Part shown: positions 1-11,789 of the stretch, piece after piece
Position numbering within the stretch: the first letter of the stretch is position 1
Layout of the letters: each line of letters starts with the position of its first letter
Source: Haliclona indistincta
Lineage: Eukaryota > Porifera > Demospongiae > Haplosclerida > Chalinidae
Reading direction: 5' to 3'
Assembly (NCBI GenBank): GCA_964017065.1
Contig: OZ024790.1
Coordinates: 8,311,864 to 8,375,863, forward strand
Length of the DNA: 64,000 nt
Program-made: the position numbers and the translations under genes
Notes under the pieces: generated by a model
What the model was told of the DNA's origin: nothing
Seen by the model: only the letters and a program-made list of their open reading frames with translations
The model's database searches: none

Positions 1-806
1 TGTACTTCTATGTAACTCACTCGCTGAAGTAGAGAGAGAATGATTGGAGAAAGAATAAGAAATGTGGTTGTTATTGATAGCACAATACACAATCTACTTG
101 TACTTCTATGTAACTCACTAGCTGAAGTAGAGAGAGAATGATTGGAGAAAGAATAAGAGATGTGGTGGTTATTCATTGCTCAATACAAAATCTACTTATA
201 TTTCTATGTAACTCACTTCCTGAAATATCGAGAGAATGATTGAAGAAAGAATAAGAGGTGTGGTGGTTAGTCATAGCGCAATACACACGACAGTCTACTT
301 CTACTTCTATGTAACTCACTTGCTGAAGTATAGAGAGAATGATTGAAGAAAGAATAAGAGATGTGGTGGCCGGTTATTGATAGCACAATACACAATCTAC
401 TTCTACTTCTATGTAACTCACTTCCTAAAGTATATAGAGAGAATGATTGGACAAAGAATAAGAGATGTGGCGGTTATTCATTGCTCAATACACAATCTAC
501 TTGTACTTCTATGTAACTCACTGCCTGATGTATAGAGAGAATAATTGGACAAAGAATAAGATATGTAGTGATTATTAATAGCAGAATGCACGATATACTT
601 GTACTTCAATGTAACTCACTTCCTAATGCATTAAGATAACGATTGGAGAAAGAATAAGAGATGTGGTTGTTATTGATAACACAATACACAATCTACTTGT
701 ACTTCTATGTAACTCACTCGCTGAAGTAGAGAGAGAATGATTGGAGAAAGAATAAGAAATGTGGTTGTTATTGATAGCACAATACACAATCTACTTGTAC
801 TTCTAT
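1..806. repeat. 98-bp satellite array, block A
   Basis: Tandem monomers of about 98 bp: the phrase acttctatgtaactcac recurs at 98-nt spacing (for example positions 4 and 102), followed in each unit by a conserved gaatgattggagaaagaat core and ending near aatacacaatctactt. Monomers differ by scattered substitutions and small indels. The same monomer continues, interrupted by insertions, to about 24787. No coding potential is inferred; the minus-strand open frames that cross units are by-products of the repeat. Confidence 0.97.
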
Positions 807-1386
807 CAAGAGTATATAATCTTACCAAGAGTATCGAACGCCAATTGCCACTGTAGAAACACTCTCGGGAAAGTAACGTGACAGAAACGTGATCTGATGA
901 CGTATACGCCTACACTGCAGGCTAGCCATTGACGTCATCGACGTTCAGCAACGATGCTAGCCAAGCTTTTTGGATGATCATTGGACTGTTGCAGGCGAGA
1001 ATATAGCGATGTAGACACGACAAATGCTGAGAAAAACAGAAACACGTGCTAGTTATGCTTTTTAATCGAAGAATAAAAGCAGCAGCGAGCTCGGTCCGTC
1101 AGAGCGCGTTCGTCTACAAAAATCACATTGCTGATGTTCAGCGACTAACGAACGCCTGCTTGTTAGAGGTAGCTTGTCAATAAAGAGCCCTGAGTAGCTG
1201 TATTTTCCATCATGGTCGCTTGCTTCCCGCAGGACTCGCCTTCGTTGTGACGTAGTCATGGATTCGTGCAACACACTTTCGTCACAATGCGTAAAATATC
1301 TCACGTGCTGGTCATGTTACTTTCCCGAGAGTGTTTCTACAGTGGCAATTGGCGTTCGATACTCTTGGTAAGATTATATACTCTTG
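807..1386. mobile_element. Non-autonomous DNA element, ~75-bp TIRs, 7-bp TSD (CAAG family)
   Basis: The first ~75 bp, starting caagagtatataatcttacc, are the reverse complement of the last ~75 bp with almost no mismatch. The element is flanked by a perfect 7-bp target duplication, cttctat, at 800-806 and 1387-1393, inside a satellite monomer. The 580-bp element has no convincing ORF. The element at 13148-13723 shares the CAAG start, the 7-bp duplication and similar size, and a related terminus lies at 48544. The superfamily is not assigned; P-like elements are one possibility from TSD length alone. Confidence 0.85.
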
Positions 1387-4013
1387 CTTCTATGTAACTC
1401 ACTCGCTGAAGTAGAGAGAGAATGATTGGAGAAAGAATAAGAAATGTGGTTGTTATTGATAGCACAATACACAATCTACTTGTACTTCTATGTAACTCAC
1501 TAGCTGAAGTAGAGAGAGAATGATTGGAGAAAGAATAAGAGATGTGGTGGTTATTCATTGCTCAATACAAAATCTACTTATATTTCTATGTAACTCACTT
1601 CCTGAAATATCGAGAGAATGATTGAAGAAAGAATAAGAGGCGTGGTGGTTAGTCATAGCGCAATACACATGACAGTCTACTTCTACTTCTATGTAACTCA
1701 CTTGCTGAAGTATAGAGAGAATGATTGAAGAAAGAATAAGAGATGTGGTGGCCGGTTATTGATGGCACAATACACAATCTACTTCTACTTCTATGTAACT
1801 CACTTCCTGAAGTATAGAGAGAATGATTGGAGAAAGATTAAGAGATGTAGCGGTTACTCATAGCAGAATACACAATCTAATTGTACTTCTATGAAACTCA
1901 CTGCCTGAAATATAAAGAGAATGATTGGAGAAAGAATATGAGATGTGGTGGTTATATTGATAGCACAATAAACAATCTACTTGTACTTCTATGTAACTCA
2001 CTGTCTGAAGTATAGAGAGAATGATTGGAGAAAGAATAAGATATGGTGGTTATTCATAGTGCAATACACAATCTACTTGTGCTTCTATGTAACTCACTCC
2101 CTGAAGTATAAAGACAATGATTGGAGAAAGAATAAGAGTTGTGGTGGTTATTTATAGCACAATTAAGAGACTACTTGAACTTCTATGTAACTCACATCCT
2201 GGAGTATAGAGAGAATGATTGGAGAAAAAAATAGGAGATGTGGTGGTTATTCATAGCACAATACACAATCTACTTGTACTTCTATGCAACTCACTCGCTG
2301 AAGTATAGAGAGAATGTTTGGAGAAAGAATAAGATATGGTGGTTATTCATAGCGCAATACACAATCTACTTGTACTTCTAAGTAACTCACTATCTGAAGT
2401 ATAGAGAGAATGATTTGAGAAAGAAAAAGATATGGTGCATGGTTATTCATAGCAAAATACACAATCTACTTGTGCTTCTATGAAACTCACTCCCTGAAGT
2501 ATAGAGAGAATGATTGGAGAAAAAATAGGAGATGTGGTGGTTATTCATAGCACAATACACAATCTATACTTGTACTTCTATGTAACTCACTACCTGAAGT
2601 AAAGAGAATGATTCGAGAAAGAATAAGAGATGGGGTGGTTATTCATAGCGCAATACACAATCTACTTGTACTTCTATGTAACTCACAAACTGAAGTATAG
2701 AGAGAACGATTGGACAAAGAATAAGAGATGTTGTGGTTATTCATAGCACAATTAACAGACTACTTGAACTTCTATGTAACTCACTCGCTGAAGTATAGAG
2801 AGAATGATTGGAGAAAAATAGGAGATGTGGTGGTTATTCATAGCACAATAAACAATCTACTTGTACTTCTATGTAACTCACTTCCTGAAGTATAGAGAGA
2901 ATGATAGGAGAAAAAATAGGAGATGTGGTGGTTATTCATAGCACAATACACAATCTATACTTGTACTTCTATGTAACTCACTACCTGAAGTAAAGAGAAT
3001 GATTCGAGAAAGAATAAGAGATGGGGTGGTTATTCATAGCGCAATACACAATCTACTTGTACTTCTATGTAACTCACAAACTGAAGTATAGAGAGAACGA
3101 TTGGACAAAGAATAAGAGATGTTGTGGTTATTCATAGCACAATTAACAGACTACTTGAACTTCTATGTAACTCACTCGCTGAAGTATAGAGAGAATGATT
3201 GGAGAAAAATAGGAGATGTGGTGGTTATTCATAGCACAATAAACAATCTACTTGTACTTCTATGTAACTCACTTCCTGAAGTATAGAGAGAATGATAGGA
3301 GAAAGATTAAGAGATGTAGTGGTTATTCATAGAAGAATACACAATCTACTTCTACTTCTATGAACTCACTTCCTGAAATATAAAGAGAATGATTGGAGAA
3401 AGAATATGAGATGTGGTGGTTATATTGATAGCACAATAAACAATCTACTTGTACTTCTATGTAACTCACTGTCTGAAGTATAGAGAGAATGATTGGAGAA
3501 AGAATAAGATATGGTGGTTATTCATAGCGTAATACACAATCTACTTGTACTTCTATGTAACTCACAAACTGAAGTATAGAGAAAACGATTGGACAAAGAA
3601 TAAGAGATGTTGTGGTTATTCATAGCACAATTAAGAGACTACTTGAACTTCTATGTAACTCACATCCTGGAGTATAGAGAGAATGATTGGAGAAAAAAAT
3701 AGGAGATGTGGTGGTTATTCATAGCACAATAAACAATCTACTTGTACTTCTATGTAACTCACTAGCTGAAGTATAGAGAGAACAATTGAGGAAAGAATAT
3801 GAGATGTGGTGATTATTCATAGCACAATACACGATCTACCTGTACTTCTATGTAACTCACATCCTGGAGTATAGAGAGAATGATTGGAGAAAGAATAAGA
3901 GATGTAGTGGCTATTCATAGCGCAATACACGATCTACTTGTACTTCTATGTAACTCACTCCCTGAAGTATAGAGAGAATGATTGGAGAAAGAATAAGAGA
4001 TATGGTGGTTATT
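1387..4013. repeat. 98-bp satellite array, block B, with higher-order structure
   Basis: Continuation of the satellite. From about 2519 to 3300 a four-monomer block recurs with a period of about 391 bp, recognisable by the shared variant aaaaaataggagatgtggtg and the shortened monomer with tcactacctgaagtaaagag. This shows local higher-order amplification by unequal exchange. Confidence 0.93.
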
Positions 4014-4530
4014 ATGCCTCGGTGGGCGGAGCCACGAGGCATACAGTAGTCGTAGTCAGTAGTTGGTCGGATTTGAATTTTAAAAAGTTTCATTTTAAAG
4101 CTTAGTGCGTAAGTTACCGTGTGAAATGCTCATGGCTGGTTCAGTTTTGTAGCGCACGCTGAAAATTAAGCTCTGAAACTGGCAATGCAAGTATAACACG
4201 GTATTATCTCGCTTTCGAACTTGTGAAAACTGTGTACGAAGCTGAGTTCATGAGTTATGGCGCTATTTGCTCACTTTGTTTACCGTTGCTGGTGATCTGG
4301 ACTTCTCCACAGGCAAGCTGTCCACAGTTGACTGCCTAGAAGCTGATAGGCTAGAATTTTACTATAGGATAGCAGCGCAGGTCCAGAAAATCGTGTAAGC
4401 AAGCTATTGCAGCTATCTCGCTCATGGTATGCGTGTGACTACTGTGCTAAACACTGTAGAGACACGCCCAGTTGAATTGTGGTTAACACTGATTGGCTTC
4501 TGATTGCACAACTAAAGCACTGTGTTGATA
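4014..4530 (-). repeat. Dispersed repeat with terminal hairpin, copy A
   Basis: About 515 bp of non-satellite DNA whose left edge is an imperfect hairpin (TGCCTC...GAGGCA with an inner GTGG/CCAC pair). Read on the minus strand it ends with this hairpin. It contains the stretch gagaagtccagatcaccagc, which is nearly repeated in the element ending at 58893. Satellite sequence on both sides resembles a 13-bp duplication with one mismatch (tatggtggttatt / tatggtgggtatt). The class is unknown. Confidence 0.7.
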
Positions 4531-4805
4531 TGTATGGTGGGTATTCATAGTGTAATACACAATCCACTTGTACTTCTATATAACTCACTAGCTGAAGTAT
4601 AGAGAGAATGATTGGAGAAAGAATAAGAGATTTGGTGGTTATTCATAGCGCAATACACAACTTCTATGTAACCCACTCGCTGAAGTATAGAGAGAATGAT
4701 TGGAGAAAGAAGAAGAGATATGGTGGTTATTCATAGCACAATACACAATCTAATTGTACTTCTACGTAACTCACATACTGAAGTGTAGAGGGAATGATTG
4801 GAGAA
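4531..4805. repeat. 98-bp satellite array, block C
   Basis: About 2.7 monomers, cut within gattggagaa at 4805 by the DIRS insertion; the complementary half-monomer (aaagaataagag) resumes at 10807. Confidence 0.93.
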
Positions 4806-4832
4806 TTATATTTCAGAAGGCTCAGTCTCACA

Positions 4833-5605
4833 TATCATAGATAAATACCCCATGTACAGGATTGGAAACAGCTCACGTGAGCAAATGCCCTAATACATTT
4901 CCACGCGGGCCGTCCGCGTTCGGGTTATTAGCACCTATGTTGGTCTTGACCTCCAGCTAGATCGCCGTCAAAGAGGAAAAATACGGCTATTTCAGGCACC
5001 CAGGAACACTTTCGCTGGAGAGAAGCTCAGAGAACGTTGATAGATATGCCAGCGATCGTTTGGCAGTGCGTTAAATAGTGCTGGAGGCTTCGTCGCAGCA
5101 GAATTGTCCTAGTCGCCGACGATCGCCGTTTCCACAGCTTAGTGTGGGACTAGAAGCCTCTTAGGAAAACAGCTACCAAAGTAAAAACACTGCTAGGATA
5201 ACCATGTGGCATCGGTGCGATAGGATAACAGCCACATTAGCCGTTTGAACGTAGTTTGAAGAGCGTTTTGCTTGGTTTTACGCCTTGGCCGAAGTCGTAG
5301 GTGTGCCGTTTCTGTGGGACTGTAACTGTCCGAGTATACTTCTGTGCTCGGTTCTACTTATACAGTTGGAAAGCCTGGATCTTTGCGTGTTTGGTAAGAG
5401 TACTATGATGAGCATAGCTATCTTAGTCTTGGAGTACTGCAAGCACAAACATGGCCAAGTACGCGGGTTTTGTACAATTTTGACAAAAACTAACGACGTG
5501 GTCAAGGAACATCGAGTTCAGAGTAATTTAGCCCGAACACTGAGTGCCCGCGCTAATGTGGAAAAATTTCTTTGTTTCCAATCATGTACATGGGGTATTT
5601 ATCTA
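4833..5605. repeat. Foldback at the DIRS left end
   Basis: Positions 4833-4866 (catagataaataccccatgt onward) are repeated inverted at 5572-5605, so the first 800 bp of the element can snap back. The intervening ~700 bp has no recognised coding sequence and no equivalent at the right end, where the inverted repeat extends only about 70 bp beyond the shared part. Confidence 0.75.
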
Positions 5606-5764
5606 TGCACATATCAATTGTGTATGGCCCTGTTTTCTAATAATAATATATTATAGTTAGTTTGTAGTATTTACGGTAAGTAGCCCCGCCTAGGGGTGGG
5701 GATTTCTGTTACTATAAAAGTTAGCTACACGTGGTACACCTCGGCCTTTTTTCTAACTCGAAAA

Positions 5765-6940
5765 ATGGAAGACATAAACTACGATCAAGAATTTGATGAC
5801 ACTAGTCAGAGCCCTGGTGTTAACGGTGAGGACCAGGGACGGAGTTCCCGTGAAAGCTCAAGCCATTTCGTGCTCGACCAGAGAGTCGGCGCGGGAAGTG
5901 CGAACCAGAGTGCTCGCACAGGTGGCTCCAACCTGGGGCAGAGCCCTCAACCAGGTTCGGACGCTACCACCGTCATCCTCGACGAGATCAAGAGGTTGGG
6001 CTCCTCGGTACACCAGATTGCCGACAGAGTCGGAAAACTGGAGGCCGAGGGTCCGACACCGAAAAAGCCAAGAGCGACAGAGCCTCACTCTTGGGCAGAC
6101 GAAGTTGGGGACCGAGAGTCAGAGTATCTCTCGGATGACGATCTCGTTTCACGAGAAGCACCTAAGTCATTAGTGTTGTCAGAGAGCAACACCGCCATGG
6201 TCACATCTGCTTTTAGCAGCTCTTTGTCAAATGGCGAGAGACGAAGGTTGCGCAGCGCGTATCCGACACCAGAGGTTTCGGCTACACGCTGCCCAAACTT
6301 GACCTGTGTTCAAATCCTCGAAGGTCAAGCAAGAGGTCAAGTCCGCAGACACGGAGCTTGCCAGAATACAAGCGTTTGTAGATGACCCAGGTGCACCGCT
6401 GTTGCAGCTGATCCATGGGACTGACCCGAGCACAGAGGGGCGGGTTTGGACAAAGAGGATGTCATGAAGGCAGCCGCTGATACCATCCGGTTGCTTGGCA
6501 ATGCGTCAGCCCAAATCTCTAAATTGAGAAGAAAGATCCTGAGAGCCGTCAATCCTGATATTCAGGATTTAGCTGAAGAGGACATCTTCGAAGGCGTTGC
6601 TCCCGATCTCTTCGGGAAGGACTTTGAGTCCAGAATGAAGGGCAGGGCCGAGTCTATTAAATTACTCGGCGAGTCTAAACCCCCTCATCCGAAGAAAAAG
6701 TTTTTCCACGGTGGCCGTCCCACTGCCCCCCAAAGAGGCGGCAGCCACTTCAGCCGCGGGGGAGACACTGGACCAAAAAGGACAAGCACAGCAGTTCCCA
6801 GAGCAAGTGACTCCCCAGAACCATGCTACAAATATTGTAAATTATTATTGCCAGAGTTCAATAAAACATGCATTGGTTCAAAGGGGGGTTGTACCCTTAA
6901 TGGGCACTATCAGGGGATCATCCAGTTGCAGGAAAGATAG
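5765..6940 (+). pseudogene. DIRS gag-like ORF, frameshifted
   Basis: Begins with an ATG at 5765 (MEDINYDQEF...) just downstream of the inverted-repeat promoter region. An acidic, Ser/Gly-rich N-terminal part runs to about 6250, where the frame is lost. A second reading frame carries QAFVDDPGAPLLQLIHG around 6370-6420. The original frame resumes near 6446 with a helical segment (DTIRLLGNASAQISKLRRKI) and a basic, Gly-rich tail (PPHPKKKFFHGGRPTAPQRG) resembling the nucleic-acid-binding end of DIRS Gag proteins. At least two compensating indels between 6250 and 6450 break it. No zinc knuckle is visible. The family call rests mainly on position upstream of the RT. Confidence 0.7.
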
Positions 6941-6944
6941 CACT

Positions 6945-8767
6945 CTTCCTCGACAACTGGACAAGAGTGACACACGACGACTGGGTACTAGCCACAGTAC
7001 AGGGCTACAAGCTAGAATTGCTAGACAATCCAGCACAAGCATTTCGTCCCCGGGAGATAACACTTTCGTTGGAAGAGCAAAATCTCATCCAGGAGGAGTT
7101 ACAAAAATGCTCCTGAAAGGGGCTATCACACCAATAGCCCCATCCGATCAGCAAGGGTTTTACTCAAACCTTTTCTTAGTTCCGAAAAAGGACGATGGCA
7201 TGAGACCAGTGATAAATCTGAAGCGTCTCAACAAGTTCATCACCCCTCACTATTTCAAAATGGAGGGACTACACACATTGAAAGACCTGCTGAAAAGAAA
7301 CGACTGGATGACAAAAGTAGACTTGAAAGACGCCTACTTTACAATCCTGGTCCACTCTCGGGACAGACCGCTTCTCCGTTTCTATGCCCTGGGATCTCAA
7401 TACCAATTCACGTGCCTGCCATTCGGCCTGTCAAGCGCTCCATGGGTCTTCACCAAGACCCTAAAGCCAGTGACAACCCTGCTCAGAGAGCTAGGGGTAA
7501 GGCTAGTGATATACATAGACGACATCCTAGTGGTAGCGGAGTCGCTGGAATTAGCGAGAGAACATACCGAGGGTTTGGTTTACCTCCTAGAGAACCTGGG
7601 TTTCATAGTTCACCCAGAGAAAACCCAATTGACCCCCACCCAAACGATAGAATTCCTGGGAATGGAGGTCGACTCGCGCTCCCTGGAGCTACGTGTCCCA
7701 GGGAAGAAACTGAAAAAAATCAGACAGGAGGCAACCAGGATAAACAATCAGGACCCTCCTCCCACATCACGAGAAGTGTCACGCCTTCTCGGGAAGCTAA
7801 CTTCGGTATCCCAGGCCATTCCCCGGGCCCCCTGTTTTGCAGGGCGGTTCAGAGAGATCTGGCGTGTGCACTAGAAAAGAACAGTCAATCATACGATGGC
7901 CCCTGTCCACTGTCGGCAGCGGCAAAAGAAGAGCTCACTTGGTGGAGCGACCAGTTGTCCAAGTGGAACGGGAAGAGCCTGGTTCTAAAGAACCCGGACC
8001 TACAGATAGAGTCGGATGCCTCCCGCACAGGCTGGGGAATGGCATGCGAACGCTCACGGACAGGGGGTCCTTGGTCGCACATAGAGACAGATTACCATAT
8101 AAACTGTCTGGAACTGCTAGCAGCCACGCTAGCAGTCAAGACGTTTTTGAAGGAACAAACAAACAAATGCATACTCCTGTTGATCGACAATCGAACAGCA
8201 GTAGCGTACATAAACAACTTGGGCGGGACAGTCTCCGCCCAAGCGACAATCATGGCAAGGGACCTTTGGATTTGGTGCCTCGAGAGAGGGATACTGGTTA
8301 CTGCCCAATACCTCCCGGGAGAGGAAAACACCAGAGCAGACACAGAGTCACGAGTGATGGGAGATCGCTCCGACTGGATGCTGAATCCGCCACTCTTCCA
8401 ACAGATCCGGAGACGGTTCCTGGAGTTGGAGATAGATCTATTCGCGTCTCGTCTGTCCTTCCAACTTCCCGGATTCTTCAGCTGGAGGCCGGACCCTCTA
8501 GCTGAAGCAACAGACGCCTTCCTTCAGGACTGGAATGGGCTGTGTGCCTATGCGAACCCACCATGGAACCTCATAGGGCGAACCCTGTCGAGAGTGGAGG
8601 AACAGGCAGTAGACCTATTAGTACTAATAGCCCCAGTCTGGCCCTCGCAACCTTGGTACCCCAGACTCCTCAGTCTACTGGTCTCCAGCCCCCTACTAAT
8701 CAATCAGCAGGAAGAGGTGATGGTGAAGGTATGGGGAGGAAGTCTTCCAGAGATATCGCCCCCTTAG
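6945..8767 (+). pseudogene. DIRS reverse transcriptase / RNase H / methyltransferase-like ORF, frameshifted
   Basis: The RT carries VPKKDDGMRPVINLKRLNKF, KVDLKDAYFTI, the LPFGLSSAPWVF segment and the catalytic YIDD box (IYIDDILVVAE, around 7510). RNase H follows with ESDASRTGWG, NCLELLA, IDNRTAVAYIN and an ENTRADTESR segment supplying the acidic residues (8010-8350). A C-terminal block with DLFASR...SWRPDPLA...YANPPW matches the DAM-methyltransferase-like domain typical of DIRS. One indel lies in an A-run near 7105, joining an upstream frame (GKIALFLDNWTRVTHDDW) to the RT frame, and a second near 7815-7830 lies between RT and RNase H. It therefore cannot yield a full polyprotein. Confidence 0.93.
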
Positions 8768-9355
8768 CCGTGTGGCCTATCTCAGGCAACACTACGCTGA
8801 CAAGAGAATTTCGGGAGAAGCTACCCAACTCCTCCTCTCATCATGGAGACAAAAGTCAGCTCAGACATATGATTCCCTCTGTAAAAGATGGATCAGCTGG
8901 TGCACTGAACGGAATGTCGATCCCGTTTCAGGACCTATAGAGGATGTAGTGAATTTTCTAGCACACCTCCACACTCAGGGCTATCAGTACAGATCCCTGA
9001 ATAGCTGTAGGTCGGCAATAGCCTCTATGCACACTCCGATAGATGGAGCCTCTATAGGGCAACACCCATTGGTATCGCGCCTAATGAAAGGGGCGTTTCA
9101 ATCACGCCCTCCTTTACCCAGGTACTCGGTAACTTGGGACATTTCCATGGTCCTGGCATGGCTTATTTGGACGGTCAGCCACTAGACGATAATATATCTC
9201 TCAAGCTGCTAACACTGCGGACAGTAATGTTCTTGGCATTAACCCGCCCTTCGAGGTCAGCAGACCTGACCAAACTAAACCTGACTGGGTTCAGGACCAC
9301 CCCTGAGGGCGCAGTGTTCGTCCCAAGTGCCCTTGCGAAACAGTCCACGGCTAAC

Positions 9356-9663
9356 AGGCGCGTGTCCAGAAATGAGGGAAGATAGGTGCGCGCGCGAAGC
9401 GCACCCGAAAAATCTAATTAATATTCATGATATTCATCAAATTGTGTCATTTTCGTTATTATTATCATGGCACACTGGATTTGTTCTTGGCTAGAACTAA
9501 TGGAAACCAGCCTAAACCACCTTAGAATGGAATATTGGCAGCTGATAAGTTTGTTGCAATAACAGTTGTGATAAATTTATAGCCACAGTGTACTTTAATG
9601 TTTAAAACTTCAATGCTGAGGGGGGTGCTAGAGCATCCTGAGCCCTATCGTGGACACGCGCCT
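9356..9663. mobile_element. Small DNA element inside the recombinase ORF
   Basis: 308 bp with 13-bp inverted ends (aggcgcgtgtcca ... tggacacgcgcct), flanked by ggctaac at 9349-9355 and 9664-9670. No coding content. It inserted into the tyrosine recombinase frame of the DIRS element. Confidence 0.8.
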
Positions 9664-9683
9664 GGCTAACAAACTGCTTCAAG

Positions 9684-10018
9684 CAGTGGCGTATCCAGGA
9701 TTTGGAGTAGGAGGGTGCTTAATTATATATTCATATAAACCACACCCATTATTAATTTATTGACCACGCCCGAAATTATTATTATTACAGTATAATCGAA
9801 ATTCAAGCAAGCTATGCATAATGCAGTTGTTCTCTGAGCTGGTCTAGTAACACGTGCATTCCTATGGCTAGCAAGCCGCTAATCACCTTACTAAATATGG
9901 CAAACACTAATTATTTTGCTAAGCATGGTTAACTATATCTTATGCCTCATTAAAAAAGAAATTTTTGGTTCTTAGGGGGTGCTCAAGCACTGAAAGCACC
10001 CTTGTAAAAACGCCCCTG
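9684..10018. mobile_element. hAT-type MITE, 8-bp TSD
   Basis: 335 bp beginning cagtggcgtatccaggattt and ending aaaaacgcccctg, both typical of hAT ends (CAGNGGCG). Perfect 8-bp target duplication gcttcaag at 9676-9683 and 10019-10026. Non-coding. Only 12 bp of recombinase sequence separate it from the preceding element. Confidence 0.88.
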
Positions 10019-10419
10019 GCTTCAAGGACTTCCTTTTCCCAAGGTTTACGGAAAACGTTAGACTTTGTCCCGTTCACTCCCTTGCTCTTTACATCGAGAG
10101 GACGAAACAGCTTAGAGGAGGGAATTCCCAGCTGTTCATAGCCACCATAAAGCCACACCTCCCAGTGACTTCGTCCACGGTGGCGAGGTGGTTGAAGCAG
10201 GCGATCGGTGACTCAGGCATAGACACAAGCGTCTTTAAAGCACACTCAGTCAGAGGCGCAACCACGTTGGCAGCCTCTAATCAGGGAGTCACCACAGAAG
10301 ATATTTTAAAGGCAGCTGACTGGAGCAATAGCTCCACCTTTCAGCGATTCTACTACAAGCCTGTTCGCAATTCAACATTTGGCAGAACAGTCCTATCCAT
10401 TAGCTACAAACAACACAAT

Positions 10420-10531
10420 TGATATGTGAGACTGAGCCTTCTGAAATATAATATCAGAATGGCTAAGACTACAGAGTGGTTGAATGCTATTCTGCATTAT
10501 ATGAAGAAGGTGAAGTCGAGCATATCAATGT
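10420..10531. repeat. DIRS internal complementary region (circle-junction complement)
   Basis: 10420-10451 equals the reverse complement of the element's left end, and 10450-10531 that of its right end, joined with a 2-nt overlap (aa). In DIRS elements this region templates the joined ends of the circular replication product. Confidence 0.88.
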
Positions 10532-10612
10532 CCCACCCTCCCACACCTGTATGATGTGATATGCTTCTTGACTTCACACCACAAGGCATAATTTGGTTCT
10601 CAAAAGGCCGAG

Positions 10613-10737
10613 GTGTACCACGTGAAGCTAACTTTTATAGTAACAGAAATCCCCACCCCTAGGCGGGTCTACTTACCGTAAATACTACAAACTAACTATA
10701 ATTATTAGAATACAGGGCCATACACAATTGATATGCT
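10613..10737. repeat. Inverted copy of the DIRS 5' leader
   Basis: Reverse complement of 5607-5750 with few differences, including the ccccacccctaggcgg segment and the tgtaccacgtg motif just upstream of gag. This is the right-hand member of the element's long inverted repeat. Confidence 0.88.
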
Positions 10738-10806
10738 CGACTTCACCTTCCTCATATAATGCAGAATAGCATTCAACCACTCTGTGGTCTTAGCCATTCG
10801 GATATT

Positions 10807-10867
10807 AAAGAATAAGAGATGTGGTGGTTATTCATAGCGCAATACACAATCTACTTGTACTTCTATG
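10807..10867. repeat. 98-bp satellite, block D (partial monomer)
   Basis: Less than one monomer between the DIRS right end and the next insertion; it contains the 9-bp acttctatg that was duplicated by that insertion. Confidence 0.9.
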
Positions 10868-11612
10868 TAGCCTCGTTCCCAGGCCTTTAATAGAAGGACT
10901 GGTAACAATTGCACGCGCATGCGCCAAATTTTAGCTCAAATCGCGCTAATGGACATTTACGAGCACGTTTGGTATATTTATGTCCGTATACTGCTCCGTT
11001 TATACAATATACGGCATAAAAATAGGCAGGGTAAGAGGCGGAGCAATTTTGTTGCTGACGTGACATGACAAAGATGCGTTTACAGTATGCTTCTTGTAAG
11101 CCTCGTCCTGAACTCAACATCAGCATACAGCTATATCTGTGGACACAGTAGGACTCCCAAGACATGGGCCCGAAGAGGCATCGTAGCTATACGCTGAAAC
11201 TGTGCTTTCTCTTCGATGTGCATCGCTCTCAAATGTAAGAGCCGACGGTTAACTGGCTGCAAAGCTCTAAAACCAAAATGTCTCTACGTATGGTCCTCTA
11301 GACTAACCGTGGACAGCTCCTGTAACACAGGGCTAGACACACGTACTCCGTGCTTGTGTCTAAGACGAAGAGTAATCATAGCTTTGCCTCCAGTGCTGCG
11401 GCACGCACTAAACTTTGCTGAATGAAGGAATTCTTTGTTGAGAGTCTATATTGCAACGAAGAGCAAGATAAGAACTACAGTAAGGAAATTACAAGCTTGT
11501 GAAGTTATACATTCATTTACTTTCACGGAACACAAAGAGTTAAACTTTCGCGCATGAGCGTGCAAATGTTACCAGGCCTAATTTCCTAGAAATTGGCCTG
11601 GGGACGAGGCTA
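10868..11612. mobile_element. Mutator-like non-autonomous element, 9-bp TSD (TAGCCTCG family)
   Basis: 745 bp with inverted ends tagcctcgttcccaggcc / ggcctggggacgaggcta and a perfect 9-bp target duplication acttctatg (10859-10867, 11613-11621). The minus-strand frame at 10887-11165 is not recognised as a transposase. The element at 33541-34249 has the same terminal sequence and a 9-bp duplication. A 9-bp TSD points to Mutator-like elements (inference). Confidence 0.82.
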
Positions 11613-11789
11613 ACTTCTATGTAACTCACCAACTGAAATATAGAGAGAATGATTGGAGAAAGAATAAGAGATGTGGTGGTTATTAATAGCACAATAGACA
11701 ATCACTTCTATGTAACTCACTCTCTGAAGTATAGAGAGAATGATTGGAGAAAGAATAAGATATGTGGTGGTTATTGATAGCACAATACT
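11613..11789. repeat. 98-bp satellite array, block E
   Basis: About two monomers between two insertions. Confidence 0.93.

Larger units (their letters stand above)
8772..10422 (+). pseudogene. DIRS tyrosine recombinase, interrupted
   Basis: The N-terminal part (8772-9170) shows a SAM-like core-binding region (SWRQKSAQTYDSLCKRWISW, VVNFLAHLHTQGYQYRSLNS). A one-base frameshift near 9170 leads into LRTVMFLALTRPSRSADLTKL, the first catalytic-domain block with the arginine. Two small DNA elements (9356-9663 and 9684-10018) then interrupt it. The rest (10019-10422) has ARWLKQAI, FKAHSVRGATTLAA (the H-x-x-R box) and FQRFYYKP with the nucleophilic tyrosine. Removing both insertions still leaves one frame change. 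In the parent family this enzyme integrates circular DNA copies. Confidence 0.9.
4806..10806 (+). mobile_element. DIRS-type tyrosine-recombinase retrotransposon, decayed
   Basis: A 6.0-kb insertion into a satellite monomer without a clear target duplication. Gene order is gag-like, then reverse transcriptase/RNase H with a methyltransferase-like NPPW motif, then tyrosine recombinase, which is the DIRS order. Positions 10420-10451 are the reverse complement of the left terminus (4806-4837) and run directly into the reverse complement of the right terminus (10450-10531 versus 10724-10806). This is the internal complementary region diagnostic of DIRS-1-like elements. Inner inverted copies also exist (5607-5750 versus 10613-10737). 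At least five frameshifts and two nested insertions make it non-functional. Confidence 0.93.

Noticed and set aside
1337..1558. Minus-strand frames in the satellite (MNNHHISYSFSNHSL type), recurring at 12750-13188, 13995-14255 and 23543-23746
   Set aside because: They are the same monomer read through; the 98-bp period shifts frame each unit, and no start, splice or homology supports a protein.
5285..5656. 123-codon frame in the DIRS left end
   Set aside because: Overlaps the terminal foldback and matches no DIRS protein; likely chance.
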